Of a stretch of DNA of 64,000 nucleotides, positions 24,910 through 34,016 are shown in pieces. Position 1 is the first letter of the stretch. Each line of letters opens with the position of its first letter. Location: assembly GCF_009451885.1 (NCBI RefSeq), contig NZ_WIAO01000010.1:93517-157516 (forward strand), given 5' to 3'. A program made the position numbers and the translations under genes. This stretch comes from Glycomyces albidus. Its GTDB lineage: Bacteria; Actinomycetota; Actinomycetes; Mycobacteriales; Micromonosporaceae. Under the pieces are notes generated by a model that searched no databases, was not told where the DNA came from, and was given only the letters and a program-made list of their open reading frames with translations.

Positions 24910-26946
24910 TCAGGCGGTTCGGGGAGCGGTCTCGATGAACTCGGCGTCGAACGCGCCGAGGGTGAAGCCGCCGTCGTAGCCGTCGCCGCTGAGCAGGCTC
25001 GTGGCCTTGCCGGACAGTTCGATCGGTTTCGGTTCACCGTCGAGGTTGACGTACAGCACGTGGTCCTCGTCGATCCGGCGCGCCATCACACCGGCGGGCA
25101 CGGCAGGGCCTCTGCGGAGGCCGAGCCGGTCGATCTCGTCGTCGAGCACCCTGCCTAGCACCTCGCGGCGCACGGGAAGTGCCACATAGATCGCCTGTCC
25201 CGCACCGTATCCGTTCACCGTGACGATCGGGTAGTCCCGGTCGAGCCCGGCCGTGGTACCGAGGACCTCGGCGGTTCCGGGCTCGACGAGGTCGAACCGG
25301 GGCGCAGTCAGGGAGATCCGGTCGCCGCCGACGACGAGGTCGAGGCCGTGGTCCCCGGCGCGCCCGCGCGCGAGCTCGTTGAGGAACTGCGGTTCCTCAT
25401 AGGACCCGACGCGGACGCCGAACACATCGGCCAGCCGGCCGGGCCTGGTCGAGTCGAACGCCTGGCCGTTCGCGTCGAGGGTCGCCGAGCAGGAGGTCAT
25501 GATCGCGGTGCCGCCGCGCTCGACGAACGAGCGGATCTTCGCCGCCGCCTCCTCATCGAGCACGAGCACGCCCGGGACGATGAGGATCTTGTAATCGAGG
25601 TCGCTCCGCGACAAGTCGATGATGCGGGCGTCGAGATTGCGGTCGAGGACGGCCTCGAACGCGGTCCGCGCCTGCGCGTCGTGGCGTTCGGGCAGGGCCG
25701 CGGAGGCGATCTGGCTCGGGAAGTCGAGCGCCACCGCGATCTCGGCTTCGGGACGGTAGGGGAAGTGCGCCCCGATCTCGGCGAACTCCTGGGCGATGCG
25801 GCGGTATTCGTCCAGCTTGCGGTTCGGCCGGCCGTCCCAGTCGACCATGCCCTGGAGGAACTGCTCTTCGCCGGCGTGCATGGTCTGCCACGTCCAGCCG
25901 CACACGAGCTGGTTGCCGAGCATGAGGGAGGCATAGGCGGACTTGCGGATCGAGCCGGGGGTGGCGGTCATGGTGGTGAACTCGGTGCACCAGAACGGGT
26001 TCGTGTTCTCGTACTGGATGCGGGCGATGCCGAACAGGGCGCCGCGCAGCCCGTCGTCGTCCAGGATCGAATTGCCGGGGTAGAAGCCGTTCCCGGCGCG
26101 GTTCAGCCGGCCGGTGTAGGCGATCGGGGCGTAGTCGAATTGCCGAAGCGGGCTGTAGTACCACATGTTCGTGGTGGTCAACGCGCCCGGCGCGTGCGTC
26201 TCGACCACACCGAGCAGCTCGGTCAGGTAGGCGTTCACTTCGCCGGAGACGAACCGGCGGAAGTCCAGGACCCGCTCAGGCGCGGCTCCCCCGTTCCCGG
26301 GCGCCGGAAGGCCGACGTCCTCGAAGTCGCCGATGCGGCGCGACCACCGCTGCCCGGCCCAGGCGGCGTTGAGGGCGTCGGGGGTGCCGTACTTCGCTTC
26401 GAGCCAGGCGATGAACCGCTCCCTGACCGTCTCGGAGTAGGAGATCGGGCCGTCGCCGGGCTCGTTGTCGATGCCGAACGCGGCCAGCGCGGGGTGTGCT
26501 GCGTAGCGGCGAACCAGGTGCTCGGCGAAGCGCTTGGCGTGGGCGCGGAAGTGCGGGTCGCCGACGTCGTCCATGTACCGGTGGTTGGCGTAGAGCCGGT
26601 TGCCGGCCGGGTCGGCCACGTCGATCGAGGGGTGCTTGCGGTGCAGCCACAGCGGCGCGGGCCGCACCGCGATGTCGAGGATCACGCCGATGCCGTTGTC
26701 GTGCATCAGGTCCATGACCTCGTCGAACCACTCGAAGGTGAACTCGCCGTCGGCCGGTTCGAAGGTGTCCCAGGCGAGGTGGCCGAGGCGCACGACCGTG
26801 ATCCCGGCTTCGCGCATCATGGCCGCGTCCCGGCGCCAGGTCGCGGGACCGGAGTCGTGGGGGTGGTAGTTGGCGCCGACGAGCAGCCCGCGTGCCTGCG
26901 TTCCCGGTGCCGGCGAGGCGCTGTCGTCGCGCGGTCGATCGTTCAC
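24910..26946 (-). CDS. GH42 beta-galactosidase, cytoplasmic
   Basis: A 678-residue enzyme of normal GH42 length without signal peptide. The TIM barrel holds GANYHPHDSGPATWRRDAAM, VRLGHLAWDTFEPADGEFTF, the acid/base Glu in AFGIDNEPGDG, and WCTEFTTMTATPGSIRKSAY, WTWQTMHAGEEQFLQGMVDW. A trimerisation domain (VPGVLVLDEEAAAKIRSFVE) and a C-terminal beta domain follow. It should release galactose from imported galacto-oligosaccharides. AGGGAG before the GTG at 26946 sets the start. Its promoter carries a half-site of the palindrome found beside the LacI gene, so the two are probably co-regulated. Confidence 0.92.
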   Translation of the reverse strand: MNDRPRDDSASPAPGTQARGLLVGANYHPHDSGPATWRRDAAMMREAGITVVRLGHLAWDTFEPADGEFTFEWFDEVMDLMHDNGIGVILDIAVRPAPLWLHRKHPSIDVADPAGNRLYANHRYMDDVGDPHFRAHAKRFAEHLVRRYAAHPALAAFGIDNEPGDGPISYSETVRERFIAWLEAKYGTPDALNAAWAGQRWSRRIGDFEDVGLPAPGNGGAAPERVLDFRRFVSGEVNAYLTELLGVVETHAPGALTTTNMWYYSPLRQFDYAPIAYTGRLNRAGNGFYPGNSILDDDGLRGALFGIARIQYENTNPFWCTEFTTMTATPGSIRKSAYASLMLGNQLVCGWTWQTMHAGEEQFLQGMVDWDGRPNRKLDEYRRIAQEFAEIGAHFPYRPEAEIAVALDFPSQIASAALPERHDAQARTAFEAVLDRNLDARIIDLSRSDLDYKILIVPGVLVLDEEAAAKIRSFVERGGTAIMTSCSATLDANGQAFDSTRPGRLADVFGVRVGSYEEPQFLNELARGRAGDHGLDLVVGGDRISLTAPRFDLVEPGTAEVLGTTAGLDRDYPIVTVNGYGAGQAIYVALPVRREVLGRVLDDEIDRLGLRRGPAVPAGVMARRIDEDHVLYVNLDGEPKPIELSGKATSLLSGDGYDGGFTLGAFDAEFIETAPRTA

Positions 26947-27084
26947 GAGTGCTCCCTGGAGTGGTGGACGGGGTATGCCGAGGCAACGCAATTCGGTGAA
27001 CCGCGGCACGCGGATCTGCGCCGCATGAGGGGCGCGCCTTGCTCGAGGAGCCCGGTTCGTCTCGGGATCCTAGAGCGAAAACGC

Positions 27085-27117
27085 CGATACGTTAATACAG
27101 GCACCTGACAAAGTCAA
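27085..27117 (-). promoter_or_regulatory. GH42 promoter with overlapping LacI half-site
   Basis: On the minus strand TTGACT (27117-27112) and TAACGT (27094-27089) are 17 bases apart. CGATACGT (27085-27092), which covers the -10 box, also occurs in the 22-bp palindrome at 28607-28628, suggesting repression by the neighbouring LacI protein. Confidence 0.55.
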
Positions 27118-27536
27118 CATCCGGCGGCTGAACCCCAGCCGATCGGCAACCGGACGCGCCACCAGCGAAATCCCGGAAAGAGTCACGCCCGACCTGGACC
27201 GACTCTGGTCCGCTCAAGAATCGAAGCCCAGGGCAGACCTAGGCCATGCCTGATCAGAGACGCAGAAGAGAGATCGCGCGTTGCCCTCAAACTCGGCGTT
27301 ACCTCCGGCCACCGACCGCGACTTAATACTTACAATTGACAATGTCGCCTGCGTGCGCTCTGCACCCTCACCGGGACGAGACTGCCACTCCACCTTCCAT
27401 TGGTGGCAGCGACACCGTCACTTACACGGTCACGGTCACCCGGACCGGCACGACAGCGACCGGCCCCGCCGCCAAAGCGGTACCGAGGAGTTCTCCATCG
27501 TGGGACCGGTCTCCCCTTCCTCTCTACGATGGTCGG
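27118..27536. other. Gene-free stretch with a possible beta-sandwich remnant
   Basis: This region is less GC-rich and shows no gene-like codon use. At about 27402-27480 one frame reads GGSDTVTYTVTVTRTGT, which resembles a DUF11-type beta-sandwich repeat and may be a relic. TTGACA at 27335-27340 lacks a clear -10 partner. TACGAT (27525-27530), seven bases before the LacI ATG, could be a leaderless -10 box. Confidence 0.35.
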
Positions 27537-28571
27537 ATGAGTGATCGAAGCGGCCGTCCTTCGAGGCCGACGAGCCGTGACGTGGCGGCGCTGGCGGGCG
27601 TCTCGCAGAGCACCGTCTCCTATGTCATGAGCGGGAAGCGCTCGGTCTCGCAGGAGACGAAGGACCGTGTCGCAGCCGCGATCGCAGAGCTGACCTATCA
27701 GCCCAACGCCGGTGCGCGGGCCCTGCGCGGCCGCAAGACCAACGTCATCGCCCTCATGGTCCGCCTCGGCGAGCGCGCCGATCCGCGCGACACCGTCCCC
27801 TACATCGACGAGATCGTGGAAACGGCCCGTCAACACGAGTACGACGTCGTACTGGTCACCACCGACGAAGGGCCCGAGGGTCTGAAACGGCTGGCGGGGC
27901 GTTCGACCTGCGACGCCTTCATTCTCATGGACATCAAGCTCGACGACGAGCGGATCGCGACCGCCGCCGCGCTGGACCTGCCCGTGGTCCTCATCGGGAC
28001 ACCCGCAGACCTGTCGGGGCTCGACGCGGTGGACTACGACGCGCCCCGTGCCGCGGCCATGCTGATCGACGAGCTCGCCGACACCGGCCACGAGCACGCG
28101 GCGCTGGTCGGCGAGATGGTCGACCCCGGCGAGTACTGGTTCATCAGCGCGTTCCATGAGGCGTGCCGGTCTCGCGCCGACGAACGGGGCCTGGGCTTCG
28201 CGGTCGTCGACCCGCCTAAGCCGGGCTGGGCCGGGATCGACGCGATCGCGCCGCGGCTGCTCGAGCAGCGCGATCACCGCCTGGGGTTGATCGCCCGGAC
28301 CCCGCAGGCGACCGAGTGGCTGATGCAGCTCACGCAGTTCCGCGGCCTTCGGCCGGGGGTCGACGTGTCCGTGCTCGGCCTGTGCTCCGACGGCATCGCC
28401 GAGTCGTTCGATCCGCCGGTGACCAATGTGTCGGCGCGGGCACGCGAGGTCTCGCGCATGGCGGTGGAGCTGCTGGTCAGGCGCTTGGACGGCAACGAAG
28501 ACGAACCCCGCCTGCGCCTGGTCGCACCCTCCGGGCTGCGGCGCCGTGCGACCACGGCCGATTTCACCTGA
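27537..28571 (+). CDS. LacI-family transcriptional repressor
   Basis: A 344-residue regulator. The N-terminal helix-turn-helix and hinge read TSRDVAALAGVSQSTVSYVM, then YQPNAGARALRGRKTNVIAL. The periplasmic-binding-protein-like core keeps the family's PVVLIGTPADLSGLDAVDYD and DELADTGHEHAALVGE patterns. It starts at ATG 27537, probably leaderless. The 22-bp palindrome directly after the gene and the half-site in the GH42 promoter are its likely targets. The effector should be a galactoside or related sugar released by the flanking hydrolases (inference). Confidence 0.92.
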   Translation: MSDRSGRPSRPTSRDVAALAGVSQSTVSYVMSGKRSVSQETKDRVAAAIAELTYQPNAGARALRGRKTNVIALMVRLGERADPRDTVPYIDEIVETARQHEYDVVLVTTDEGPEGLKRLAGRSTCDAFILMDIKLDDERIATAAALDLPVVLIGTPADLSGLDAVDYDAPRAAAMLIDELADTGHEHAALVGEMVDPGEYWFISAFHEACRSRADERGLGFAVVDPPKPGWAGIDAIAPRLLEQRDHRLGLIARTPQATEWLMQLTQFRGLRPGVDVSVLGLCSDGIAESFDPPVTNVSARAREVSRMAVELLVRRLDGNEDEPRLRLVAPSGLRRRATTADFT

Positions 28572-28606
28572 GGACGGGCCGTCCAGGGGCGGGTCGCCGT
28601 CCTGAT

Positions 28607-28628
28607 ATCGTCGATACGTATCGACGAT
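28607..28628. promoter_or_regulatory. Perfect 22-bp palindromic operator
   Basis: ATCGTCGATAC (28607-28617) is followed directly by its exact reverse complement GTATCGACGAT (28618-28628). It lies between the LacI gene and the six-hairpin glycosidase gene, 82 bases before that gene's start. The central CGATACG element is typical of LacI-family sites. Confidence 0.85.
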
Positions 28629-28709
28629 CGCGTGACCCCCTCGCGACCACCGCCGATCGCACCCGGTTCTGCGACTGTCCTCAGTCCGCGAAGAAAGGTC
28701 GTCTTCACC

Positions 28710-30791
28710 GTGTCTTCCCCTTCGATACCGACCACGCTCGCATTCGGGCAGGGCCACGCCGTCCTCGATCCGGTCACCGGCGCCCCGCTTCAGTTCGCCA
28801 ACCGGCTGGCCCCCGCGCGCCGCTTCCTCCTGGACACCGCCGACACGGCTTGGCATTCGATCGAGCACCAGTGGGGCTCAGGGCATCTGGTCACCGACCG
28901 CGGCGGCGCCCGCTGGCACACGCCGGCCGAGCTGCGCGCGGTCGACGGCGGCACCATCGAAAGAGGCACAGTCGAGGGCGGCACGATCGAGGGCGGCACT
29001 GTCGAAGGCGGCACTGTCGAAGGCGGCACTGAGGCGGTGCATCCGCTGCTCGACGGCGTCCGGGTCGAAGTGCGGCGCTGGACCGACGGCGCGGTCCTGC
29101 GCGAGCGCTACGCGGTGGTCAACGACGGTGACACGCCGCTGCGCATCACCGGACTAGGCGTCCAGACCCCGTTCGGCGACCTCTACACCGGCGCCGAGGA
29201 GTCCCTGGACCGCGCCGTGCACGCGCACCTGTTCACCGGCGGCACGTGGGCCTGGGCGCTCGCCCAGCCGATGTCCGGGGCCGGGCCGAACCTCGGCCTG
29301 ATCGTGCGCGAAGGCGCGGTCCGCGCCTACTCGATCGAGTCGCGCAACCCCGGGTCGCAGTCCAACATCCGCGGCCACATCGCCTTGCTGGCGACCGACC
29401 GTGCTCGCAACCCTGAGGCTTTCGGCGGCCAGCCCGAACTGCGGGTCGAGGCCGGGGACTCGCTGGTCCTCGAATGGGAACTGGGCTGGTACGACACCGT
29501 CGAGGAGTTCACCGCGGCCACCGACGCGCCCGCGCAGTTCTCCTCGTTCTGCGCCCGGACCGGCGAGCGGATCACCGTCACGGCATCGGACGTGACGAGC
29601 CCTGATGCCACGGTCGAGAGGATCGCGGAGCGGACCTTCGCGGTCAGCGCCCCTGAACACGGCGTCTACACCGTCGAGATCGACGGCACGGCCCGCACCG
29701 AGGTGCTGTTCCACGCGCCGCTCGAGGAGGCCGTGCGGCGGCGGATCGACTACATCGTGCGCCACCAGATCGCCCGCGAGCGGCCGGGGCTGCTCGCGCA
29801 CGCGTTCGTCCCGGTCGACGTGCGCACGAAGACCACACATCCGACCAACGACTGGAACGACTGGACCGACGGATCCGAGCGCATCGCCATGCCGGTGCTG
29901 ATCCAGCTCGCGGCCCTGCGCGGATGGGTCGACGCCGAAGAGGTCGAACCGCTCCTGTCGGGCTGGGCCGAGTTCGCCTGGCGGCACCTGCTCGACGGTG
30001 AGGCGACACCGACCCGCGGCACCCAGATTCCCCGACTGCCCCGGCTGTACGACGCGCCGTGGCTGGCCCAGTTCTTCCACGACCGGTACCGCCTGCGCTC
30101 GGATGCGGCCGCGCTCGACAAGGCCGCCCGCATCGTCGAACGGAACTTCGCGCTCGGCGGCATCGAGCACCTGTCGATCCACCTGTCGGAGACCGTGCTC
30201 GCGATCGCCGAGAGTCTCGACGCCGCAGGAGGATCGGCCCGGGCGGAGGCGCTGCGCGAGGGGATCGTGGCGAGCGCCCGCCATTTCGTCAAGGCGGGCA
30301 AGGGTCTTCCGGCCCATGAGGTGAACTACGAGCAGTCGATCGTGGCCCCGCTCGTCGACCTCCTGATCGCGGCGCACGCCGTCACCGGCGAGCAGGTGTT
30401 CCACGACGGCATCGCCGAACGCCTCCCGTGGCTCCTCGCCTTCGGAGGGCCGCAGCCGCACGCCCGGCTCCACCACGTGGCGATCCGGCATTGGGACGGC
30501 TACTGGTTCGGCATCGAACGCCTGTGGGGCGACGTGTTCCCCCACTACTGGAGCACCCTCACCGCCGCCACGCTGCTGCGCCTGCCCGAGGACCTGCGCA
30601 CCACCGAGACCGACCGGATCGCCGACGCGGTCTTCCGCGCCAACATGGCGAACTACTTCCCGGACGGTTCGGCGACCTGCGCATTCGTCATGCCGTCCAG
30701 CGTGGACGGCCGCAAGGCCCACCGCTCCGACCCGCTCGCGAACGACCAGGACTGGCACCTGGTGATGTGGATGCGCAGCCCGCGCCGGTGA
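28710..30791 (+). CDS. Predicted six-hairpin glycosidase, family unassigned
   Basis: A 693-residue cytosolic protein. An N-terminal beta-sandwich (about 1-370; VLRERYAVVNDGDTPLRITG, FTGGTWAWALAQPMSGAGPN, LVLEWELGWYDTVEEF) precedes an alpha-helical toroid (about 375-693) with possible catalytic acids in THPTNDWNDWTDGSERIAMP and HHVAIRHWDGYWFG. The fold order resembles (alpha/alpha)6-barrel glycosidases of the six-hairpin superfamily, but I cannot name the GH family. GTG 28710 is preceded at a long distance by AAAGG. Residues 81-105 are a five-fold pentapeptide repeat. The palindromic operator and LacI gene upstream tie it to the galactan locus. Confidence 0.75.
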   Translation: MSSPSIPTTLAFGQGHAVLDPVTGAPLQFANRLAPARRFLLDTADTAWHSIEHQWGSGHLVTDRGGARWHTPAELRAVDGGTIERGTVEGGTIEGGTVEGGTVEGGTEAVHPLLDGVRVEVRRWTDGAVLRERYAVVNDGDTPLRITGLGVQTPFGDLYTGAEESLDRAVHAHLFTGGTWAWALAQPMSGAGPNLGLIVREGAVRAYSIESRNPGSQSNIRGHIALLATDRARNPEAFGGQPELRVEAGDSLVLEWELGWYDTVEEFTAATDAPAQFSSFCARTGERITVTASDVTSPDATVERIAERTFAVSAPEHGVYTVEIDGTARTEVLFHAPLEEAVRRRIDYIVRHQIARERPGLLAHAFVPVDVRTKTTHPTNDWNDWTDGSERIAMPVLIQLAALRGWVDAEEVEPLLSGWAEFAWRHLLDGEATPTRGTQIPRLPRLYDAPWLAQFFHDRYRLRSDAAALDKAARIVERNFALGGIEHLSIHLSETVLAIAESLDAAGGSARAEALREGIVASARHFVKAGKGLPAHEVNYEQSIVAPLVDLLIAAHAVTGEQVFHDGIAERLPWLLAFGGPQPHARLHHVAIRHWDGYWFGIERLWGDVFPHYWSTLTAATLLRLPEDLRTTETDRIADAVFRANMANYFPDGSATCAFVMPSSVDGRKAHRSDPLANDQDWHLVMWMRSPRR
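28950..29024 (+). repeat. Five in-frame tandem 15-bp repeats
   Basis: Units of the type GGCACTGTCGAAGGC run five times, the last two identical, coding for GT[VI]E[GR] repeats in a surface loop of the glycosidase. Copy number changes would not shift the frame. Confidence 0.9.
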
Positions 30792-30901
30792 GGAGGACTT
30801 CCGCCAGAACGGAGTCGATTCCGAAGGGCGCGTTCGGCGAGACGGCCGACAGGCGCGGCGGCGGATCGGACGCTGAGCGGCCGCTCCTCACGGCCGGCCG
30901 G

Positions 30902-31804
30902 TCATGACTTCACCGCCCCGGCGGTCAGTCCGGACACGAGCTGCTTGCGCAGGACGATGAAGACGGCGATGGCGGGGACGGCGGCGAGGACGGAGCCGGC
31001 CAGGACCAGGTCGTACTGGCGGCCTTCGGCGCCGAACAGCGCCTGGAGCCCGAGGGGGACGGTGTAGTACTCGGGTTCGGAGACGATGACCAGGGGCCAC
31101 AGCAGGTTGTTGTAGGCGCCGAGGAAGCTCCAGACCGCGAGCGCGCCGAGCGCGGGGCGCAGGAGCGGGAGCACGACGGCCCAGAAGATCCGGAACTCGG
31201 AGCAGCCGTCGATGCGGGCGGCGTCGAGGATCTCGTCGGGGACGGTCTGCTCGGTGTACTGGCGCATCATGAAGATGCCGAACGCGGGGGCGACCCAGGG
31301 GACGATCAGGGCGAACAGCGGGTGGGCGAGTCCGAGCTTGGCGACGAGGATGAACAGCGGCACGACGATGACCGCGAACGGGATCGCCAGCGACGAGAAC
31401 ATGACGTCGAAGAGGACCCGCTTGCCGCGGAACTCGTACTTGGCGAACCCGAACCCGGCCAGGGAGCACAGGAACACGACCGCGACGGTGCTCGCCAGCG
31501 CGACGCCGGTGCTCATGAGCATCCAGTTCCAGAACGGCTGGGTCTCGAGCAGCGTCGTGTAGTTGGCGGTGGTGGGTTCGGCGGGCCACAGCTCGGGCGG
31601 GAACGAGAAGATCTCGCTGCGGTCCTTGAAGGAGGACGACAGGGCCCACACCAGTGGCGCGAGGTAGACGGCCACCAGCAGGGACAGGGTGGTGTACAGG
31701 CCGATTCGGCCTGGACGGATGCGCGGGCGGCGCGCCGGTGTCGCGGCCGGCGCCGGGTCGGCCGCGGGCGCGTCGGCGGAGCGGTCGGGTGCGGTCGTGG
31801 TCAT
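30902..31804 (-). CDS. Sugar ABC transporter permease (MalG-like)
   Basis: A 300-residue inner-membrane permease. After a Pro/Ala-rich cytosolic N-terminus (1-38) come six helices, beginning IGLYTTLSLLVAVYLAPLVW, with the EAA loop EILDAARIDGCSEFRIFWAV that contacts the ATPase, ending KQLVSGLTAGAVKS. It pairs with the MalF-type permease whose stop overlaps its start (ATGA). No ATPase gene is in the operon; like most actinobacterial CUT1 importers it probably uses a shared MsiK-type ATPase encoded elsewhere. Last gene of the five-gene operon. Confidence 0.93.
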   Translation of the reverse strand: MTTTAPDRSADAPAADPAPAATPARRPRIRPGRIGLYTTLSLLVAVYLAPLVWALSSSFKDRSEIFSFPPELWPAEPTTANYTTLLETQPFWNWMLMSTGVALASTVAVVFLCSLAGFGFAKYEFRGKRVLFDVMFSSLAIPFAVIVVPLFILVAKLGLAHPLFALIVPWVAPAFGIFMMRQYTEQTVPDEILDAARIDGCSEFRIFWAVVLPLLRPALGALAVWSFLGAYNNLLWPLVIVSEPEYYTVPLGLQALFGAEGRQYDLVLAGSVLAAVPAIAVFIVLRKQLVSGLTAGAVKS

Positions 31805-32697
31805 CGGTTCCTCCCGACGCCGAAGGCGCTCGAGCTGACGCGCCCGAGCACGAAGATGATGATGAACATGACGACGCCGGCGGCCGCGGCGTAGCCGAGT
31901 TCCTGGCGCTGGAACGCGGAGCGGTAGATGAACATCGACACCGACAGGGTGGATTCGCCGGGGCCGCCCTGGGTGAGCAGGAACGGCTCCTCGAAGATCT
32001 GCGCGGTGTTGACCAGCATGGTGACGGCGATGAACGCCGTGACGGGCTTGAGCTGCGGCAGGGTGATCGAGAAGAAGCGGCGGACCGGGCCGGCGCCGTC
32101 CACTTCGGCCGCTTCGTGCATCTCGCGCGGAATCGCCTGCATGCCGGCGAGGAAGAAGATCGTCAGGTAGCCGGTCCAGCGCCACAGGACCAGGATCACC
32201 ACGACGACGCGGGCCCAGAACGGATCGGTGAGCCAGGAGACGCCGCCGAAGCCGAACAGCGCCTCCAGTACGGCGTTGAACAGGCCGTACTCGCCGTCGA
32301 AGACGAGCCCGAACACGAGGGCGACGATGATCGGCGACAGCACCACCGGCATGAAGTAGGTGAGGCGGAAGAAGTCGCGCAGCTTCAGGCCGCGGGCGTT
32401 GAGCGCCTGCGCGATGAGCAGCGACACCGGCACCACGACGATGAGCGCGAACGCGGTGTAGATCGCGGTGTTCACGAGGGCCGCGCCGAAGCTGGGGTCT
32501 TGGAACAGGCGCGTGTAGTTGTCGGCGCCGATGTACTCGGGCGAGCCCAGGCCGGCCCACCGGGTCAGGCTCAGGTAGATCCCCGCGGCGATGGGCACGA
32601 CCATGAACAGGGTGAACAGGACGAAGAACGGCGAGATGAAGAGGTAGGGCGCCCAGGAGGTCCGGCCGGACTTGAGCGCAGCGGTGCCGGTGCTCAT
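31801..32697 (-). CDS. Sugar ABC transporter permease (MalF-like)
   Basis: A 298-residue CUT1-family permease with six helices (APYLFISPFFVLFTLFMVVP first) and the EAA loop EMHEAAEVDGAGPVRRFFSI. The start overlaps the binding-protein stop and its own stop overlaps the next permease start, so the transporter genes are fully coupled. With its neighbours it should import oligosaccharides, probably galactosides given the GH35 gene in the same operon. Confidence 0.93.
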   Translation of the reverse strand: MSTGTAALKSGRTSWAPYLFISPFFVLFTLFMVVPIAAGIYLSLTRWAGLGSPEYIGADNYTRLFQDPSFGAALVNTAIYTAFALIVVVPVSLLIAQALNARGLKLRDFFRLTYFMPVVLSPIIVALVFGLVFDGEYGLFNAVLEALFGFGGVSWLTDPFWARVVVVILVLWRWTGYLTIFFLAGMQAIPREMHEAAEVDGAGPVRRFFSITLPQLKPVTAFIAVTMLVNTAQIFEEPFLLTQGGPGESTLSVSMFIYRSAFQRQELGYAAAAGVVMFIIIFVLGRVSSSAFGVGRNR

Positions 32698-34016
32698 TCG
32701 GATGCCTGCCTTTCGTACGCGCGCAGGCCTTCTCGGAGCGCGGCCTCGGGGTCGGTCTCGCCGTTGACGGCGCGCAGGATCGGGCCGCCGAGGCTGTCGC
32801 GCAGCAGCGAGGCGTCCGCGGCCTGGTAGAACAGCGGCATGTCGGTCGCGGCGGCCGCGTACACCTCGAAGATCCGCTGGTCGCCGAGGAACGGGTCGGT
32901 GATCCCCTGGAACTCGGGGGCGTCGTAGAGGTCGACGAGGGTCGGCAGGTACCCGCCTGCGCCGTAGCGGGCGAGCTGCCCTTCCGGGGTGAGGTAGGCG
33001 CGTTCGAGGAAGTCGAGCGCGGCGTCGGTCTCGGCCTGGTCCTTGAGCACCGCGAACGCGGTGCCGCCGAGGGTGGAGGCGGTGTGGCCGCCTGCGGCGA
33101 ACCTCGGTATCGTGCGGGCCCGCCACAGGCCGGCCTGGTCGGGGGCGTTCGCTTCGAGGCCGTAGACCTTGTACCAGTTGGGCATGACGGTGGCGATGAG
33201 CCTGCCGTCCTTGAGCGCGGCGGCGGCCGCGCTCCCGTACGGGTCGGCGATCGACAGGAGCGCTCCGGTGCGCACGCCTTCGGCCATGAGGGCGAGGACT
33301 TCGACCGACTCCTCGGAGAGGACCGCGAGGTCGCCGTCGGCGTCGTAGAGGTTGCCGCCGCGCTGGAGCAGCATCTGGGTGAAGCCGTTGACGATGGCGC
33401 CGTTGTCGCCGTTGGAGACCATGCCTATGGCCTCGCCGGTGTCGGCGGCGATCTCGGCGCCGATCGCGAGGAGCTCTTCCCAGGTCGCGACGTCCTCGGG
33501 GATGCCGAGTTCGGCGAAGCGGTCGGCGCGGTACCACATCACCGAGATCGAGTTGTCGGACTCGATCGCGTAGACGCGGCCGTCGACGGTGTACGGCTGG
33601 GTCTTGAGGAGCCGGTCGCCGAGGCCGGCGGTGAGGTCGGTGAGGTCGACGAACAGGTTCTCGGCGATCCCGGAGCGCATGACCCGCGGGAACTGGTCGA
33701 TGACCAGGCCGGCGAGGTTCGGCAGCGGGCGCTGGGCGACGGCCTGGTTGATGGTGCGGGAGACCACGTCGGCGGGCGAGATCGAGGTGACCTCGATCGA
33801 GTACTGCCAGTCGCTGCCGCCGGTGATGGCCGGGTCGGTCGCGGCGCCGGTGAAGTACGTGGCGTAGCCGGGGTCGTGGGTCCACAGGTCGAGTGTCACC
33901 GGGCCCGACGCGATCGGGTCCCCTTTGACGCCGGCAGTGCAGGCGGCCAGCGCGCCGGCGCCGAGACCGGTGGTCCCGGCGAGGCGGAGCAGTCGCCGTC
34001 GGTCGAGGCCGGTCAC
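32694..34016 (-). CDS. Sugar-binding lipoprotein of the GH35-linked ABC transporter
   Basis: A 440-residue extracellular solute-binding protein. The N-terminus has a twin-Arg-like stretch (DRRRLLRLAG) and lipobox ALAAC with the lipidated Cys at 26. Family features include VTLDLWTHDPGYATYF, WYRADRFAELGIPEDVATWE and GYLPTLVDLYDAPEFQG. It captures the oligosaccharide for the two permeases. GTG 34016 overlaps the GH35 stop (GTGA). Confidence 0.92.
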   Translation of the reverse strand: MTGLDRRRLLRLAGTTGLGAGALAACTAGVKGDPIASGPVTLDLWTHDPGYATYFTGAATDPAITGGSDWQYSIEVTSISPADVVSRTINQAVAQRPLPNLAGLVIDQFPRVMRSGIAENLFVDLTDLTAGLGDRLLKTQPYTVDGRVYAIESDNSISVMWYRADRFAELGIPEDVATWEELLAIGAEIAADTGEAIGMVSNGDNGAIVNGFTQMLLQRGGNLYDADGDLAVLSEESVEVLALMAEGVRTGALLSIADPYGSAAAAALKDGRLIATVMPNWYKVYGLEANAPDQAGLWRARTIPRFAAGGHTASTLGGTAFAVLKDQAETDAALDFLERAYLTPEGQLARYGAGGYLPTLVDLYDAPEFQGITDPFLGDQRIFEVYAAAATDMPLFYQAADASLLRDSLGGPILRAVNGETDPEAALREGLRAYERQASE

